Below, one piece after another: positions 1 to 7,918 of a DNA stretch of 64,000 bases. The stretch lies in the NCBI GenBank assembly GCA_020636355.1, contig JACJYB010000015.1, forward strand, positions 59,524 to 123,523. Direction: 5' to 3'. The first letter of the stretch is position 1, and each line of letters opens with the position of its first letter. The DNA is from Lewinellaceae bacterium (GTDB taxonomy: Bacteria; Bacteroidota; Bacteroidia; Chitinophagales; Saprospiraceae). Below the pieces are notes generated by a model that saw nothing but the letters and a program-made list of their open reading frames with translations, did not search any database and had not been told where the DNA came from. Made by a program: the position numbers and the translations under genes.

Positions 1-84
1 AAGACCGGCTACCGTCACACCGCGGATTCCGGTTTCAATAAATGCTCTGCGGGTAAACGGTTTTGGGGTTTTGGTTTTGGTCAT
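1..84 (-). CDS. Tat-exported protein, N-terminal fragment (runs off the window)
   Basis: Only the first 28 codons are inside the window, read leftwards from an ATG at 84. They encode a lysine/threonine-rich start, then a twin-arginine segment FTRRAFIETG and the beginning of a hydrophobic stretch (VTVAGL). This matches the usual Bacteroidota Tat signal peptide (RRxFI/L). Such leaders commonly precede secreted oxidoreductases, sugar isomerases or sulfatases, but the mature protein is not visible, so no function can be assigned. It diverges from the FN3-repeat gene; the 175 bases between them should hold both promoters, though I see no strong consensus there. Confidence 0.7.
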   Translation of the reverse strand, partial: MTKTKTPKPFTRRAFIETGIRGVTVAGL

Positions 85-259
85 AATAAAAATGCCATTA
101 AATGGTTTCGTTCCGATTCGTTGAAACGACCCGAAACATCGAAGAAACAAGATTGCTTAACTAAGATAATAAGGTTGTTTGTAAAAAATTTATACGTTCA
201 TTCTTTCCACGCTATTAAACGAACGATTGCTTTTTAAATCAAATGCAAAAACCAACTGT

Positions 260-3200
260 ATGAAGGCAATTTTAATGCTGCTGGCTAGCTTATTGGTGGT
301 CAATATGGGACGCGGACAGAACTGCAATGCTCCTTCCATATCGGATCTTTCCGCCGATAATAATGGGAATAATTCAAGTACCTTAAATTGTAGTGTTCCC
401 AATAAACATGCGTATGAATGGCGCATCCGCATCCTGGGCACCAACAACTGGAACAACCTGGGAACAACCAATTACGGAACCATTCCGGTAGAAGTGGATC
501 CCGGCCTTACCTACCAGTATCAATGCAGGGTGGAATGCACCGCTAATAATTTCAGCCCCTGGTCCCCTTCCGGTTCATTTACCGCTGCCTGCGAGCGCAT
601 ACGCAATTATGAAGTGCACGCTAGCAACATAACCGCCAGTTCTGCACTGGCCAGCACCGATATCGATGGCGCCGATGCTTATGAATGGCGCTACCCGGAA
701 CCCAACTGGAATGATCCGGTCGCACCGCCTCCATTTCGAAATTTTAAAAGCAACGGACCTTCCATCACCCTTTCCGGTTTGACTTCCCGGACTACCTATG
801 ATCTGAGCGTACGCATGCGTTGCGGATCTGATTGGACGGCATGGTCCACAGCTATCGATTTTCAGACCACCTGTGCTACGGCAGGATCCGGAGACCTGGA
901 AGCGGAAATCAACAGCTCTACTTCGGCAACCTTAAAATGCAATATTCCAAATGCAGACGAGTATCAATTCCGTTACCGGCAGCAAGGCGCTTCGAATTGG
1001 ACCAATATTCCTAAATCCAATCGAGACTATATCGGTCTCCTTCAATTGCAACCAGAGCAAACTTATGAATTCCAGTGCCAGATCTGGTGTAATGGCGTCG
1101 CCACCGGATGGTCGGGAACGGCAACATTCACCATGCCAGATGATTGCTCGGCTCCCTCGACGGTATTTACAACCTTTATAACTACGAATAGTGCTAAACT
1201 TACCTGTGCGAGGACAAGCAATAGCCGAAAGAGCGATATCATCGAATACAAAAATCATTTTGATGCGCAGTGGTCCGTTTTCCCTGCGAGTACCAGTGGC
1301 AGTATCGATGTTACCAATCTGGATCCGGCGACAACTTACGATTGCCGGTGCAAAAGCCTGTGCAACGATGGGAGCCAATCGGGCTATTCACCCATCGTCT
1401 CTTTCAGGACAACGCATGATTTTGTCTGCCAGGTTGAACGGGTACGGGATTTCTACAATGCAGACGGACTAAATATCTACTTCGACCACTACCCGGACCT
1501 GAATGGCTTCATCGATTTGAATTACCGCATTAAGGGTGAAACCGTTTGGTCATTTTCCACTAAAAAAACGACCAGCGGAAACACTGATTTACTGGTTACA
1601 ACCACCTTTTTAATCACTCCCGTCGAAGCAGGAGCAACTTATGAATACCGCTACCGGATAAACTGCAGCAGTACGGGCTGGACCAGCTGGTCCGGGATCA
1701 ATCAGGTTGCCATCCCGCCTTGTGAAGCACCCTATGCGCTATCTACCACAGAAGAAACAACAGCCAATGATCTGGTTGACGTTACCATCGAGCTTTTTAA
1801 TGGGTCAACGATCACGGACTGCGAGTGCGTCGGCGTCGAAACCAGTTCCAATGCGTTTATCGGGGGCAGGAAGATAGCTCCAAATACCTGGCAATTTACG
1901 CAGCTGTTGCCCAATAATCGGTACAGTTACCAATGCCGGGCTAAATGCAATTCCAATAATCCGGGATGGAGCGACTGGGGTAATGTATCCACTTTCGCAA
2001 CCGAATGTGCAAACCGGCGGGGCAATGTATCGGATGTCACTTCATCTACCATCACCGTGGTGTGTCTGCCAGCTTCCGATTTTGCCTATAATGCCTATGT
2101 CCATTACCGGCCAGCAGGTTCCAGTTTTTGGCAAACAAGCCCGCGGCAAACCGGGAATGTAGTTACCTTAACTGGCCTGACTCCGGAGACAAAATACGAG
2201 TTGCAGGTTAAAATCGATTGCCACGGATCGGAATCATACGGTCCTTACAGTGCTTCTTTTTTCGCTACGACTCTCGCTGATCCCGGCACCGTTATAACGT
2301 GCGATCCCCCTGATGTGACCAATCTGTACGCCGATCAAATTGCCACGAATACCGCCACTATCCACTGCAACGTCAGCGGCCAAGCTGCCTACGATTTCCG
2401 GGTTCGAGTCAAAGGCACCCCGAATTTCACCGATATTCCGGAATCCGCTAATAACAGCCGGTCTCTCCCCGGACTCATGCCTGCCACCGAATACGAATAC
2501 CAGTGTCGAATCAAGTGTACCACCAGCTTCAGCGACTGGTCCGCCAGTGCATTCTTCACAACGGAGCCAGAACCTGTCCTGCTCAACGAATGCCTGGCCC
2601 CGAAAATGACCAACTTAATCATCGATCAGGTGTCGGAAACACAGGCGACGGTATATTGCTCGCTTACTGCCGATGGTTATGACTTTCGTATCCGGGAAGC
2701 AGGTACACTGAGCTGGACCGACCACAACGATTCCGATCCAGGCATCACGTTCCTGGGACTGACTGCCGGGACCACCTACCAGGTAGAAAGCCGCTTATCC
2801 TGTGGTACGACCAAAAGTGATTGGTCGGAACCCGTTTCCTTTACCACATCCACCGAATCATGCGATCAACCGGTGTTGAACCAGTTCCGGTTAATCGGGC
2901 GTACCGCTCAAAGTTTTGAAATCGAGACCATTTTGACCGGATTCAGCGGATTTGAGTACCGGTACCGTATGACCGGAATGACCGAATGGAACTCGATACC
3001 CATATCGACATCCGGCTATTTGCTGCTCAATGATCTCTCCCCAGGTATCACCTATGATATCCAGGCCCGTATTCTCTGCGATGAATCACACCTAAGCCCC
3101 TGGAGCAAATCGGTTCAACTAACTACCCTAAGTCTCTGCGGAATCCCAGGAACCGATGAGCTTACGGTAGAATATGTAACCGATCAAAGTGCAACTTTAA

Positions 3201-3673
3201 TCAGTAATGTCGAGGACGTGCCCGTTTACGACTTTCGCTATCGGCTGGCAGGCAGCAACACCTGGATTGACCTCAATCCGACCCGGCAAGGCGAACAGGT
3301 GGTGCGTGATCTGGAGGCCGATAAAACCTACGAATTTCAGAACCGGGTCTATTGTCCGGGCATTGGGGTGAGCGCGTGGTCAGCCAGCCAAACATTCCAT
3401 ACGGCCGGGCAAACAACCTCGGTTACTTCGGTTTCGGAGGGCGAGTGGACCATTTATCCTAACCCAGCCACTGCGGCATTTATCATCCGTGCAGCAAATA
3501 TCCCTTCTGACAGCAGGATATGTATCCATAACTTGCAAGGGCAACTAATCCGGCAAATAATGCTACCGGAGGAATCGGAATTCCAGTTGCAGATGCACCT
3601 CGAGGCGGGATTTTATATTGTAAGCATCCAGTCTCCGGGCGCCATCCAATCGAAAAAACTGATTGTCCGGTAA
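260..3673 (+). CDS. Secreted fibronectin type III repeat protein with T9SS sorting tail
   Basis: This 1137-residue surface or secreted protein starts with a signal peptide (MKAILMLLASLLVVNMGRGQ). The reading frame extends upstream to a TTG at 227, but the ATG at 260 puts the signal peptide at the N terminus and is preferred. The body holds about eleven FN3-like repeats of roughly 95 residues. Each has a Y-[DEQ]-[FW]-R strand and an LxPxTxYxxQxRxxC segment followed by a Trp (WS or W-x-x-W). Cysteines recur near the start and end of most repeats, suggesting one disulfide per domain. The last 80 residues (WTIYPNPATAAFIIRA... to LIVR) form a type A T9SS C-terminal domain, so the protein should cross the outer membrane and be anchored or released. 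No catalytic domain is visible; an adhesive or scaffold role is inferred. Confidence 0.85.
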   Translation: MKAILMLLASLLVVNMGRGQNCNAPSISDLSADNNGNNSSTLNCSVPNKHAYEWRIRILGTNNWNNLGTTNYGTIPVEVDPGLTYQYQCRVECTANNFSPWSPSGSFTAACERIRNYEVHASNITASSALASTDIDGADAYEWRYPEPNWNDPVAPPPFRNFKSNGPSITLSGLTSRTTYDLSVRMRCGSDWTAWSTAIDFQTTCATAGSGDLEAEINSSTSATLKCNIPNADEYQFRYRQQGASNWTNIPKSNRDYIGLLQLQPEQTYEFQCQIWCNGVATGWSGTATFTMPDDCSAPSTVFTTFITTNSAKLTCARTSNSRKSDIIEYKNHFDAQWSVFPASTSGSIDVTNLDPATTYDCRCKSLCNDGSQSGYSPIVSFRTTHDFVCQVERVRDFYNADGLNIYFDHYPDLNGFIDLNYRIKGETVWSFSTKKTTSGNTDLLVTTTFLITPVEAGATYEYRYRINCSSTGWTSWSGINQVAIPPCEAPYALSTTEETTANDLVDVTIELFNGSTITDCECVGVETSSNAFIGGRKIAPNTWQFTQLLPNNRYSYQCRAKCNSNNPGWSDWGNVSTFATECANRRGNVSDVTSSTITVVCLPASDFAYNAYVHYRPAGSSFWQTSPRQTGNVVTLTGLTPETKYELQVKIDCHGSESYGPYSASFFATTLADPGTVITCDPPDVTNLYADQIATNTATIHCNVSGQAAYDFRVRVKGTPNFTDIPESANNSRSLPGLMPATEYEYQCRIKCTTSFSDWSASAFFTTEPEPVLLNECLAPKMTNLIIDQVSETQATVYCSLTADGYDFRIREAGTLSWTDHNDSDPGITFLGLTAGTTYQVESRLSCGTTKSDWSEPVSFTTSTESCDQPVLNQFRLIGRTAQSFEIETILTGFSGFEYRYRMTGMTEWNSIPISTSGYLLLNDLSPGITYDIQARILCDESHLSPWSKSVQLTTLSLCGIPGTDELTVEYVTDQSATLISNVEDVPVYDFRYRLAGSNTWIDLNPTRQGEQVVRDLEADKTYEFQNRVYCPGIGVSAWSASQTFHTAGQTTSVTSVSEGEWTIYPNPATAAFIIRAANIPSDSRICIHNLQGQLIRQIMLPEESEFQLQMHLEAGFYIVSIQSPGAIQSKKLIVR

Positions 3674-3696
3674 GGGGTTTCGGATTGGATAGCAGG

Positions 3697-5220
3697 TTAG
3701 TTTATCTTATTGAAAACGCCCAGAGCTCCAAGGGTTAAAGCGTTGACTTTCCCCTGACTATTAAAGTGAAAGGTAATGGATTGCATCCAGTACCTCACAT
3801 CGCTCGGGTTCTCGCCACCAATAAAATGAAAGGTGTCCAGATGCCAGTGTTCCAGCGGTCCGGCCAGTGACTCCGGCGAGGTTACGGTCAACTGGCCATC
3901 CACAACCGCCAACTGGAGATCTCCCCATGCCATATGGTGAAAGGTGCCGGCATATCCAGCAGGAGCCAATCGTGGCTTGGTGTCGGTAAGCCGCTCCGCA
4001 TTCATTTTGTCCAATGCCTTCTGCATTTGAGCAGGCGCAGAGCCATACAATTTCAAAAATTCAGAACTCCAATCCCTGAGCGGTTCCGGACTTTGACTTA
4101 GTACATCGAAGGTTCGGTACATTAAAGCATGACGCACTTCAGCATGATCCAGGTTCCCCAGGAAATAGTAACCAATACCGTCTTGCTGAACCAATCCTAT
4201 CTGTGCAATCGTGCCGCCCAGGCTACCGGTATGAAAATCCACACCCATCCCGTGATAATCCTCCTGAAACCAACCTTTGGCATAGGTGATCCATTTGGGG
4301 CCTGTCAATTTAGCCGTAGGGTAAAAATCATTGGCAGGGACAATGGCTCCGGGCAGGAATAATTCCATCCAGGTGGCAGGTTTTACCAGTCTTCCCCCAT
4401 CGTACTTGGAGCTATCCAGTATACTGACGACCCATTTGGACATGTCTGCAATACACGACCAGATGGCTCCGGCCGGAGCGATGGAATCGGCATTTGCATC
4501 GGGTATGGGTACAATCGGTCCGGTGCCATACGCATAATGATGCGGTATGGAACGATTGGATTGCACCTGACTACGTGCTTTGGTGGGATAGCTGTTGTTC
4601 ATATGAAGGGGAACAAAAATGCGTGTTTGGATAAAATCCGCCCAGCTCATACCGCTTAAAAGCTCAATGAGTTTGCCGGCAGCCAGATACATAATGTTCT
4701 GGTATGTATATCCCCCCCGCAAGGGATAGGCCATAGGGATATAACGCATGCGGTAAAGAATTTCATCCGGAGATAAGGTTAACCCGGCCCAGAGATAGTC
4801 GGTGTTGGGCACGCCCAAATTATGCGTGAACAAATCGCGCACGCGCATTTGCTGGGTTACAAAAGGATCCGATAGCTGAAATTGTGGCATATGGTCAACC
4901 ACTCGATCATCCCAGTTTACTTTTCCTTCATCGACCAGGATAGCCATTGCCATTGCGGTGAATGCTTTGGAAGTAGAGCCGATGTTGAAGATGGTTTGAT
5001 CATCAACCATTTCACCGGAACCCAGGCGGCGTTCACCATAACCTTTCGCCAGGAGGACCTGATGATCTTTAATCACCGCCACAGCCATCCCGGGAATATT
5101 CCATTGCTGGCGGGAATGCTCAAAATAGTCGTCCAAAGCCTTGCTGTCAATGGCGGTTGATTGCGCCCGTAGCATGCCAAGAAGCCCGAGTCCAATGATG
5201 ATGCTAATCCATTTTCTCAT
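3697..5220 (-). CDS. Serine hydrolase of the beta-lactamase/class C (DD-peptidase-like) family
   Basis: A 507-residue exported protein. The ATG at 5220 begins a signal peptide (MRKWISIIIGLGLLGMLRAQ); the frame extends to a TTG at 5244, which would bury it. The catalytic signatures of the family are present: SxxK as STSKAF near residue 84, YxN as YQN in YTYQNIMYLAAG near residue 175, and HxG as HTGSLGG near residue 335. The C-terminal 110 residues form an extra domain typical of the longer Bacteroidota members. Family members are esterases, D-aminopeptidases or cell-wall peptidases; the substrate cannot be told from sequence. It is convergent with the FN3 protein (24 bases between stops) and stands alone. 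Confidence 0.88.
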   Translation of the reverse strand: MRKWISIIIGLGLLGMLRAQSTAIDSKALDDYFEHSRQQWNIPGMAVAVIKDHQVLLAKGYGERRLGSGEMVDDQTIFNIGSTSKAFTAMAMAILVDEGKVNWDDRVVDHMPQFQLSDPFVTQQMRVRDLFTHNLGVPNTDYLWAGLTLSPDEILYRMRYIPMAYPLRGGYTYQNIMYLAAGKLIELLSGMSWADFIQTRIFVPLHMNNSYPTKARSQVQSNRSIPHHYAYGTGPIVPIPDANADSIAPAGAIWSCIADMSKWVVSILDSSKYDGGRLVKPATWMELFLPGAIVPANDFYPTAKLTGPKWITYAKGWFQEDYHGMGVDFHTGSLGGTIAQIGLVQQDGIGYYFLGNLDHAEVRHALMYRTFDVLSQSPEPLRDWSSEFLKLYGSAPAQMQKALDKMNAERLTDTKPRLAPAGYAGTFHHMAWGDLQLAVVDGQLTVTSPESLAGPLEHWHLDTFHFIGGENPSDVRYWMQSITFHFNSQGKVNALTLGALGVFNKIN

Positions 5221-5429
5221 GGTAATAAAGATACCCTTTTCCAATTTTGCCGGAAAACAAATCCAAAATGAACGACTTGCCTGGAAAGAAATGAATTAGC
5301 CCCTAACAATAAATTCATAAGAAATATTGTTAATTATATATTATCATAAAACATTATTCTTTTTTTACTCCGTCTACTGAAATTATCTTCTGTAACTTTA
5401 AATCATTATCATCTTTAAATCAATTAACT

Positions 5430-5693
5430 ATGGGTGTCGAAAGTATCTTAATCTGGATTCTGCTGGGTGCAGTGGCCGGATGGTTGGCCGGGCAACTTTA
5501 TAAAGGAAGCGGCTTTGGCCTGTTTGGCAACATTGTCGTGGGCATTCTAGGTTCTTTCCTGGGCGGATGGCTGGGTCATAAAATGGGCGTTGCCGGTGCG
5601 ACCACCGGTGGATTTAGCCTTGCCAGCATACTGACTGCGGTTGTCGGGGCAGTCGTTTTGTTATTTATCATTGGATTACTGAAGCGAAAGTAG
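5430..5693 (+). CDS. GlsB/YeaQ/YmgE family small membrane protein
   Basis: An 87-residue, very hydrophobic protein with three predicted membrane segments and many glycines (ILLGAVAGWLAGQLYKGSGFG, GNIVVGILGSFLGGWLG, ILTAVVGAVVLLFIIGLL) ending in KRK. This is the full-length pattern of the transglycosylase-associated/GlsB family (PF04226), members of which are often stress-induced; the biochemical role is not known. The upstream 200 bases are AT-rich and contain TAACTTTA about 30 bases before the ATG, a near match to the Bacteroidota -7 element TAnnTTTG. Confidence 0.85.
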   Translation: MGVESILIWILLGAVAGWLAGQLYKGSGFGLFGNIVVGILGSFLGGWLGHKMGVAGATTGGFSLASILTAVVGAVVLLFIIGLLKRK

Positions 5694-5728
5694 GCAGCCT
5701 TTCTTCCAAATTTTATTGCAATCAATGC

Positions 5729-5747
5729 ATTCCGGCCAATCCGGAAT
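5729..5747. terminator. Hairpin between convergent genes
   Basis: ATTCCGG and CCGGAAT form a perfect 7-bp stem around a 5-base loop, between the stop of the GlsB-like gene and the end of the pirin-like gene. The flanks are T/A-rich but lack a clean T run, so use as a two-way terminator is plausible but not certain. Confidence 0.45.
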
Positions 5748-5754
5748 TTGTTAA

Positions 5755-6312
5755 CTATAGCCTGATCAAGAGTAACTCCGCATCCGGAGACAATGCTTCT
5801 ATTTCCAGTTTTCCGGTTTTTTGCAGATACAATCCATCACGCGTTCCCAGTAAACAATGATTTACTTCGAAGGCCCCTTGGATGCTGTATACAAAATAAT
5901 TGTGTTCCTGGTCTCCATTCTGAAGGGTGACCTCATCCCTGCCCTGGAATCGCCCCAGCAGGACTGATGGGTGCAATTCTATCCAGGATTTGTCCGGGTG
6001 CTCATCCAGACTTACTATTATTGACTCGTAGTCTGTTTTCCGGGTTGGCATGGTGAGGTGCAAGAAGTTAATCGCATCCTCTGCGTAAGGGTTACTCAAC
6101 CGGAAAGGCTTTTTGAGATCATGCCAGACCAACGCTTGTTTCTCGTCAATCAATACGTTGCCTCCTTCCCCGTCGAACACCACATCGCCAACATACGGTA
6201 ACACAATCGTGACTTCATCCCGTCTGCTGTGGCCGGCAATGACAATGCCCGGATTTAAGTAATAATCCCTTATGACCAATCCCTGGTGGTCAGTCACATA
6301 ACTATAATTCAT
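5755..6312 (-). CDS. Pirin-like bicupin-related protein
   Basis: About 185 residues if translation begins at the ATG at 6312 (MNYSYVTDHQG), 14 bases after the previous stop. In-frame ATGs at 6357 and 6366 would overlap the upstream gene. The C terminus (YFVYSIQGAFEVNHCLLGTRDGLYLQKTGKLEIEALSPDAELLLIRL) is the typical closing cupin of pirin/quercetinase-like proteins, which are usually about 230 residues, so this is a short or divergent member. The central stretch GHSRRDEVTIVLPYVGDVVFDGEGG looks like the first cupin barrel, but the usual metal-binding histidines are not obvious. It is the third gene of an operon with a dioxygenase lipoprotein and an unknown protein. Enzymatic activity is unproven. 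Confidence 0.55.
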   Translation of the reverse strand: MNYSYVTDHQGLVIRDYYLNPGIVIAGHSRRDEVTIVLPYVGDVVFDGEGGNVLIDEKQALVWHDLKKPFRLSNPYAEDAINFLHLTMPTRKTDYESIIVSLDEHPDKSWIELHPSVLLGRFQGRDEVTLQNGDQEHNYFVYSIQGAFEVNHCLLGTRDGLYLQKTGKLEIEALSPDAELLLIRL

Positions 6313-6325
6313 AGTCTTCCGCCGG

Positions 6326-6934
6326 TCAGCTAAAAAGATGTGGGAATGTGGTCTCATCGCGATCATAACCTATCCATTGAAACGAGTGAATAAAAATATT
6401 TGTGTTCAGGGTCACGGAATCCGGCTGGATCTTTTGACCAGCGATCAACAATTCATGCTGGTCCACCGGTGCAACCAGCAACCGGTCATGATAACTCGCG
6501 ATCCAGAGCACCTCTTTGGAAAAGAAGGTAATTGCCACCCGGTGTTTATCCCGCAAATGCCGGTGTGAACCGACAATTTCAAATTGAAAGTTCTCAAAAG
6601 GGATCCATGGCTTCCCGGACAGATTCACCACGTCCGGAATGGTCTGATTGAGTTTCCTCAAATAGCCGATGGCGGCCGTACTGACCAATCCGTGTAACTT
6701 TTCTGCACGCGGGAAAGCCCGGACAAGCTCTTCATAGGTCGCCAGTGCACCCGACTGGTCATAAAACTGGGCCTGCATACAAAACTCATGATAGGTATCG
6801 ACAAATAAGTCGTGTTCCCATTCTACGGTGCTATGCACATCAATGACCTTGCGATAAGCCAATTGAATGACCGTTCCCGGCGGGGCAATATCCGGGCTGT
6901 TTGGAAGCGTACCGGGATATGATTTAGTTTTCAT
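6326..6934 (-). CDS. Hypothetical protein, middle gene of the intradiol dioxygenase operon
   Basis: A 202-residue soluble protein that I do not recognise. Its ATG overlaps the stop of the dioxygenase gene in an ATGA arrangement, which implies translational coupling. There is no signal peptide or membrane segment. The N-terminal half is helical and acidic/aromatic (EWEHDLFVDTYHEFCMQAQFYDQ); the C-terminal half is beta-rich (WIPFENFQFEIVGSHRHLRDKHRVAITFFSKEVLWIASYHDRLLVAPVDQHELLIAG). Several histidines are present but no known metal motif. Cytoplasmic location and a shared role with the adjoining pirin-like protein are inferred from gene order only. Confidence 0.7.
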   Translation of the reverse strand: MKTKSYPGTLPNSPDIAPPGTVIQLAYRKVIDVHSTVEWEHDLFVDTYHEFCMQAQFYDQSGALATYEELVRAFPRAEKLHGLVSTAAIGYLRKLNQTIPDVVNLSGKPWIPFENFQFEIVGSHRHLRDKHRVAITFFSKEVLWIASYHDRLLVAPVDQHELLIAGQKIQPDSVTLNTNIFIHSFQWIGYDRDETTFPHLFS

Positions 6935-7668
6935 GCCTTAACGACTATAGTGTGCGTGAGCGTGTAACCATCATCTATACTGCCCGAGACAGATGCCAGT
7001 TCATTTTCATAACCGTCATTAAAAATATTATCCCGCTCATTGGTGGTGTCCGCCAGGCCCTTCGTATAATATTGAGTTGCCGTCGAGTAGATGTGATCAC
7101 AAACCGTTTTGGGAAAGGCGATCTGGGTCACCAGCAGGGATTTGCCGCTGGAATTGTAAATGTGCACATGAATGTGCACGGCTCTTCCGGAATACCAACC
7201 GGGGAAAATGGACGTGAAACGCACCTGACCTTCGCTATCCGTAATTTGACGCCCACGCAAAAAATGAACATTGGTCAGATTGACGCTCTGCATTCCGGAA
7301 CCGCCATACTCCGAATAATAACCATCCTTATCGCAATGCCAGATATCCACAATCGTATCCGATAAGGCTGTGCAGCCATTGTTGGCATTTTTGATGGTCA
7401 GGGTTACATCCATCTGCACCCCGGTCCGGTCACTACGAATATCCTGGATCTGCAGATCGCTAGGATTCTTGGTCGGAAATGGTCCTGCTGTTTCGGTGTT
7501 GGTCACCGCACAGTTTGTTGCCGAATCTCCATTGGAAGAGCCTTGGGAGTCCGTTATTTCACTGGAAATACCACCGGTTAGGTCCTCTTTGGTACAGGCA
7601 ATCAAGGCCGATGTAGTGATCAGGCCCAGGCCTGCTTTCTTCAGAAATTCAATGCGTTTCATAGCCAT
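6931..7668 (-). CDS. Intradiol ring-cleavage dioxygenase-like lipoprotein
   Basis: A 245-residue exported lipoprotein. The N terminus (MKRIEFLKKAGLGLITTSALIAC) carries a lipobox (ALIAC) and resembles a Tat/Sec leader; ATGs at 7668 and 7662 are both possible. The remainder matches the protocatechuate 3,4-dioxygenase/catechol dioxygenase fold: TAGPFP, then DTIVDIWHCDKDGYYSEYGG and FPGWYSGRAVHIHVHI. By family analogy the iron ligands are two tyrosines (DGYYSEY and GWYSGR) and the HIH pair. Family members insert O2 into catechols. Extracytoplasmic lipoprotein forms are common in Bacteroidota but their substrates are unknown. It is the first gene of a three-gene operon. Confidence 0.85.
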   Translation of the reverse strand: MAMKRIEFLKKAGLGLITTSALIACTKEDLTGGISSEITDSQGSSNGDSATNCAVTNTETAGPFPTKNPSDLQIQDIRSDRTGVQMDVTLTIKNANNGCTALSDTIVDIWHCDKDGYYSEYGGSGMQSVNLTNVHFLRGRQITDSEGQVRFTSIFPGWYSGRAVHIHVHIYNSSGKSLLVTQIAFPKTVCDHIYSTATQYYTKGLADTTNERDNIFNDGYENELASVSGSIDDGYTLTHTIVVKA

Positions 7669-7918
7669 CTTTTGGTAAGAAAGCCATGAATGTGGGGTTT
7701 GTACCTAAGCCCTATGTTAATTAACCTTAATAAGCAGTGCCAGTTAATGGTTTACCTCCCGATTGGTCTTTAATTGAAATACATCCGGACGCGCGTAATG
7801 CCCGGCGGCATCAAACATCCGCTTTGCAACAGTTATTTATCTGCAAAAAATGCAGCAAGGGAAGCAAATGGTCATTTGGCACAAGCCGAATTCAGCGCAT
7901 AAAATGAATTTGTGGCAT

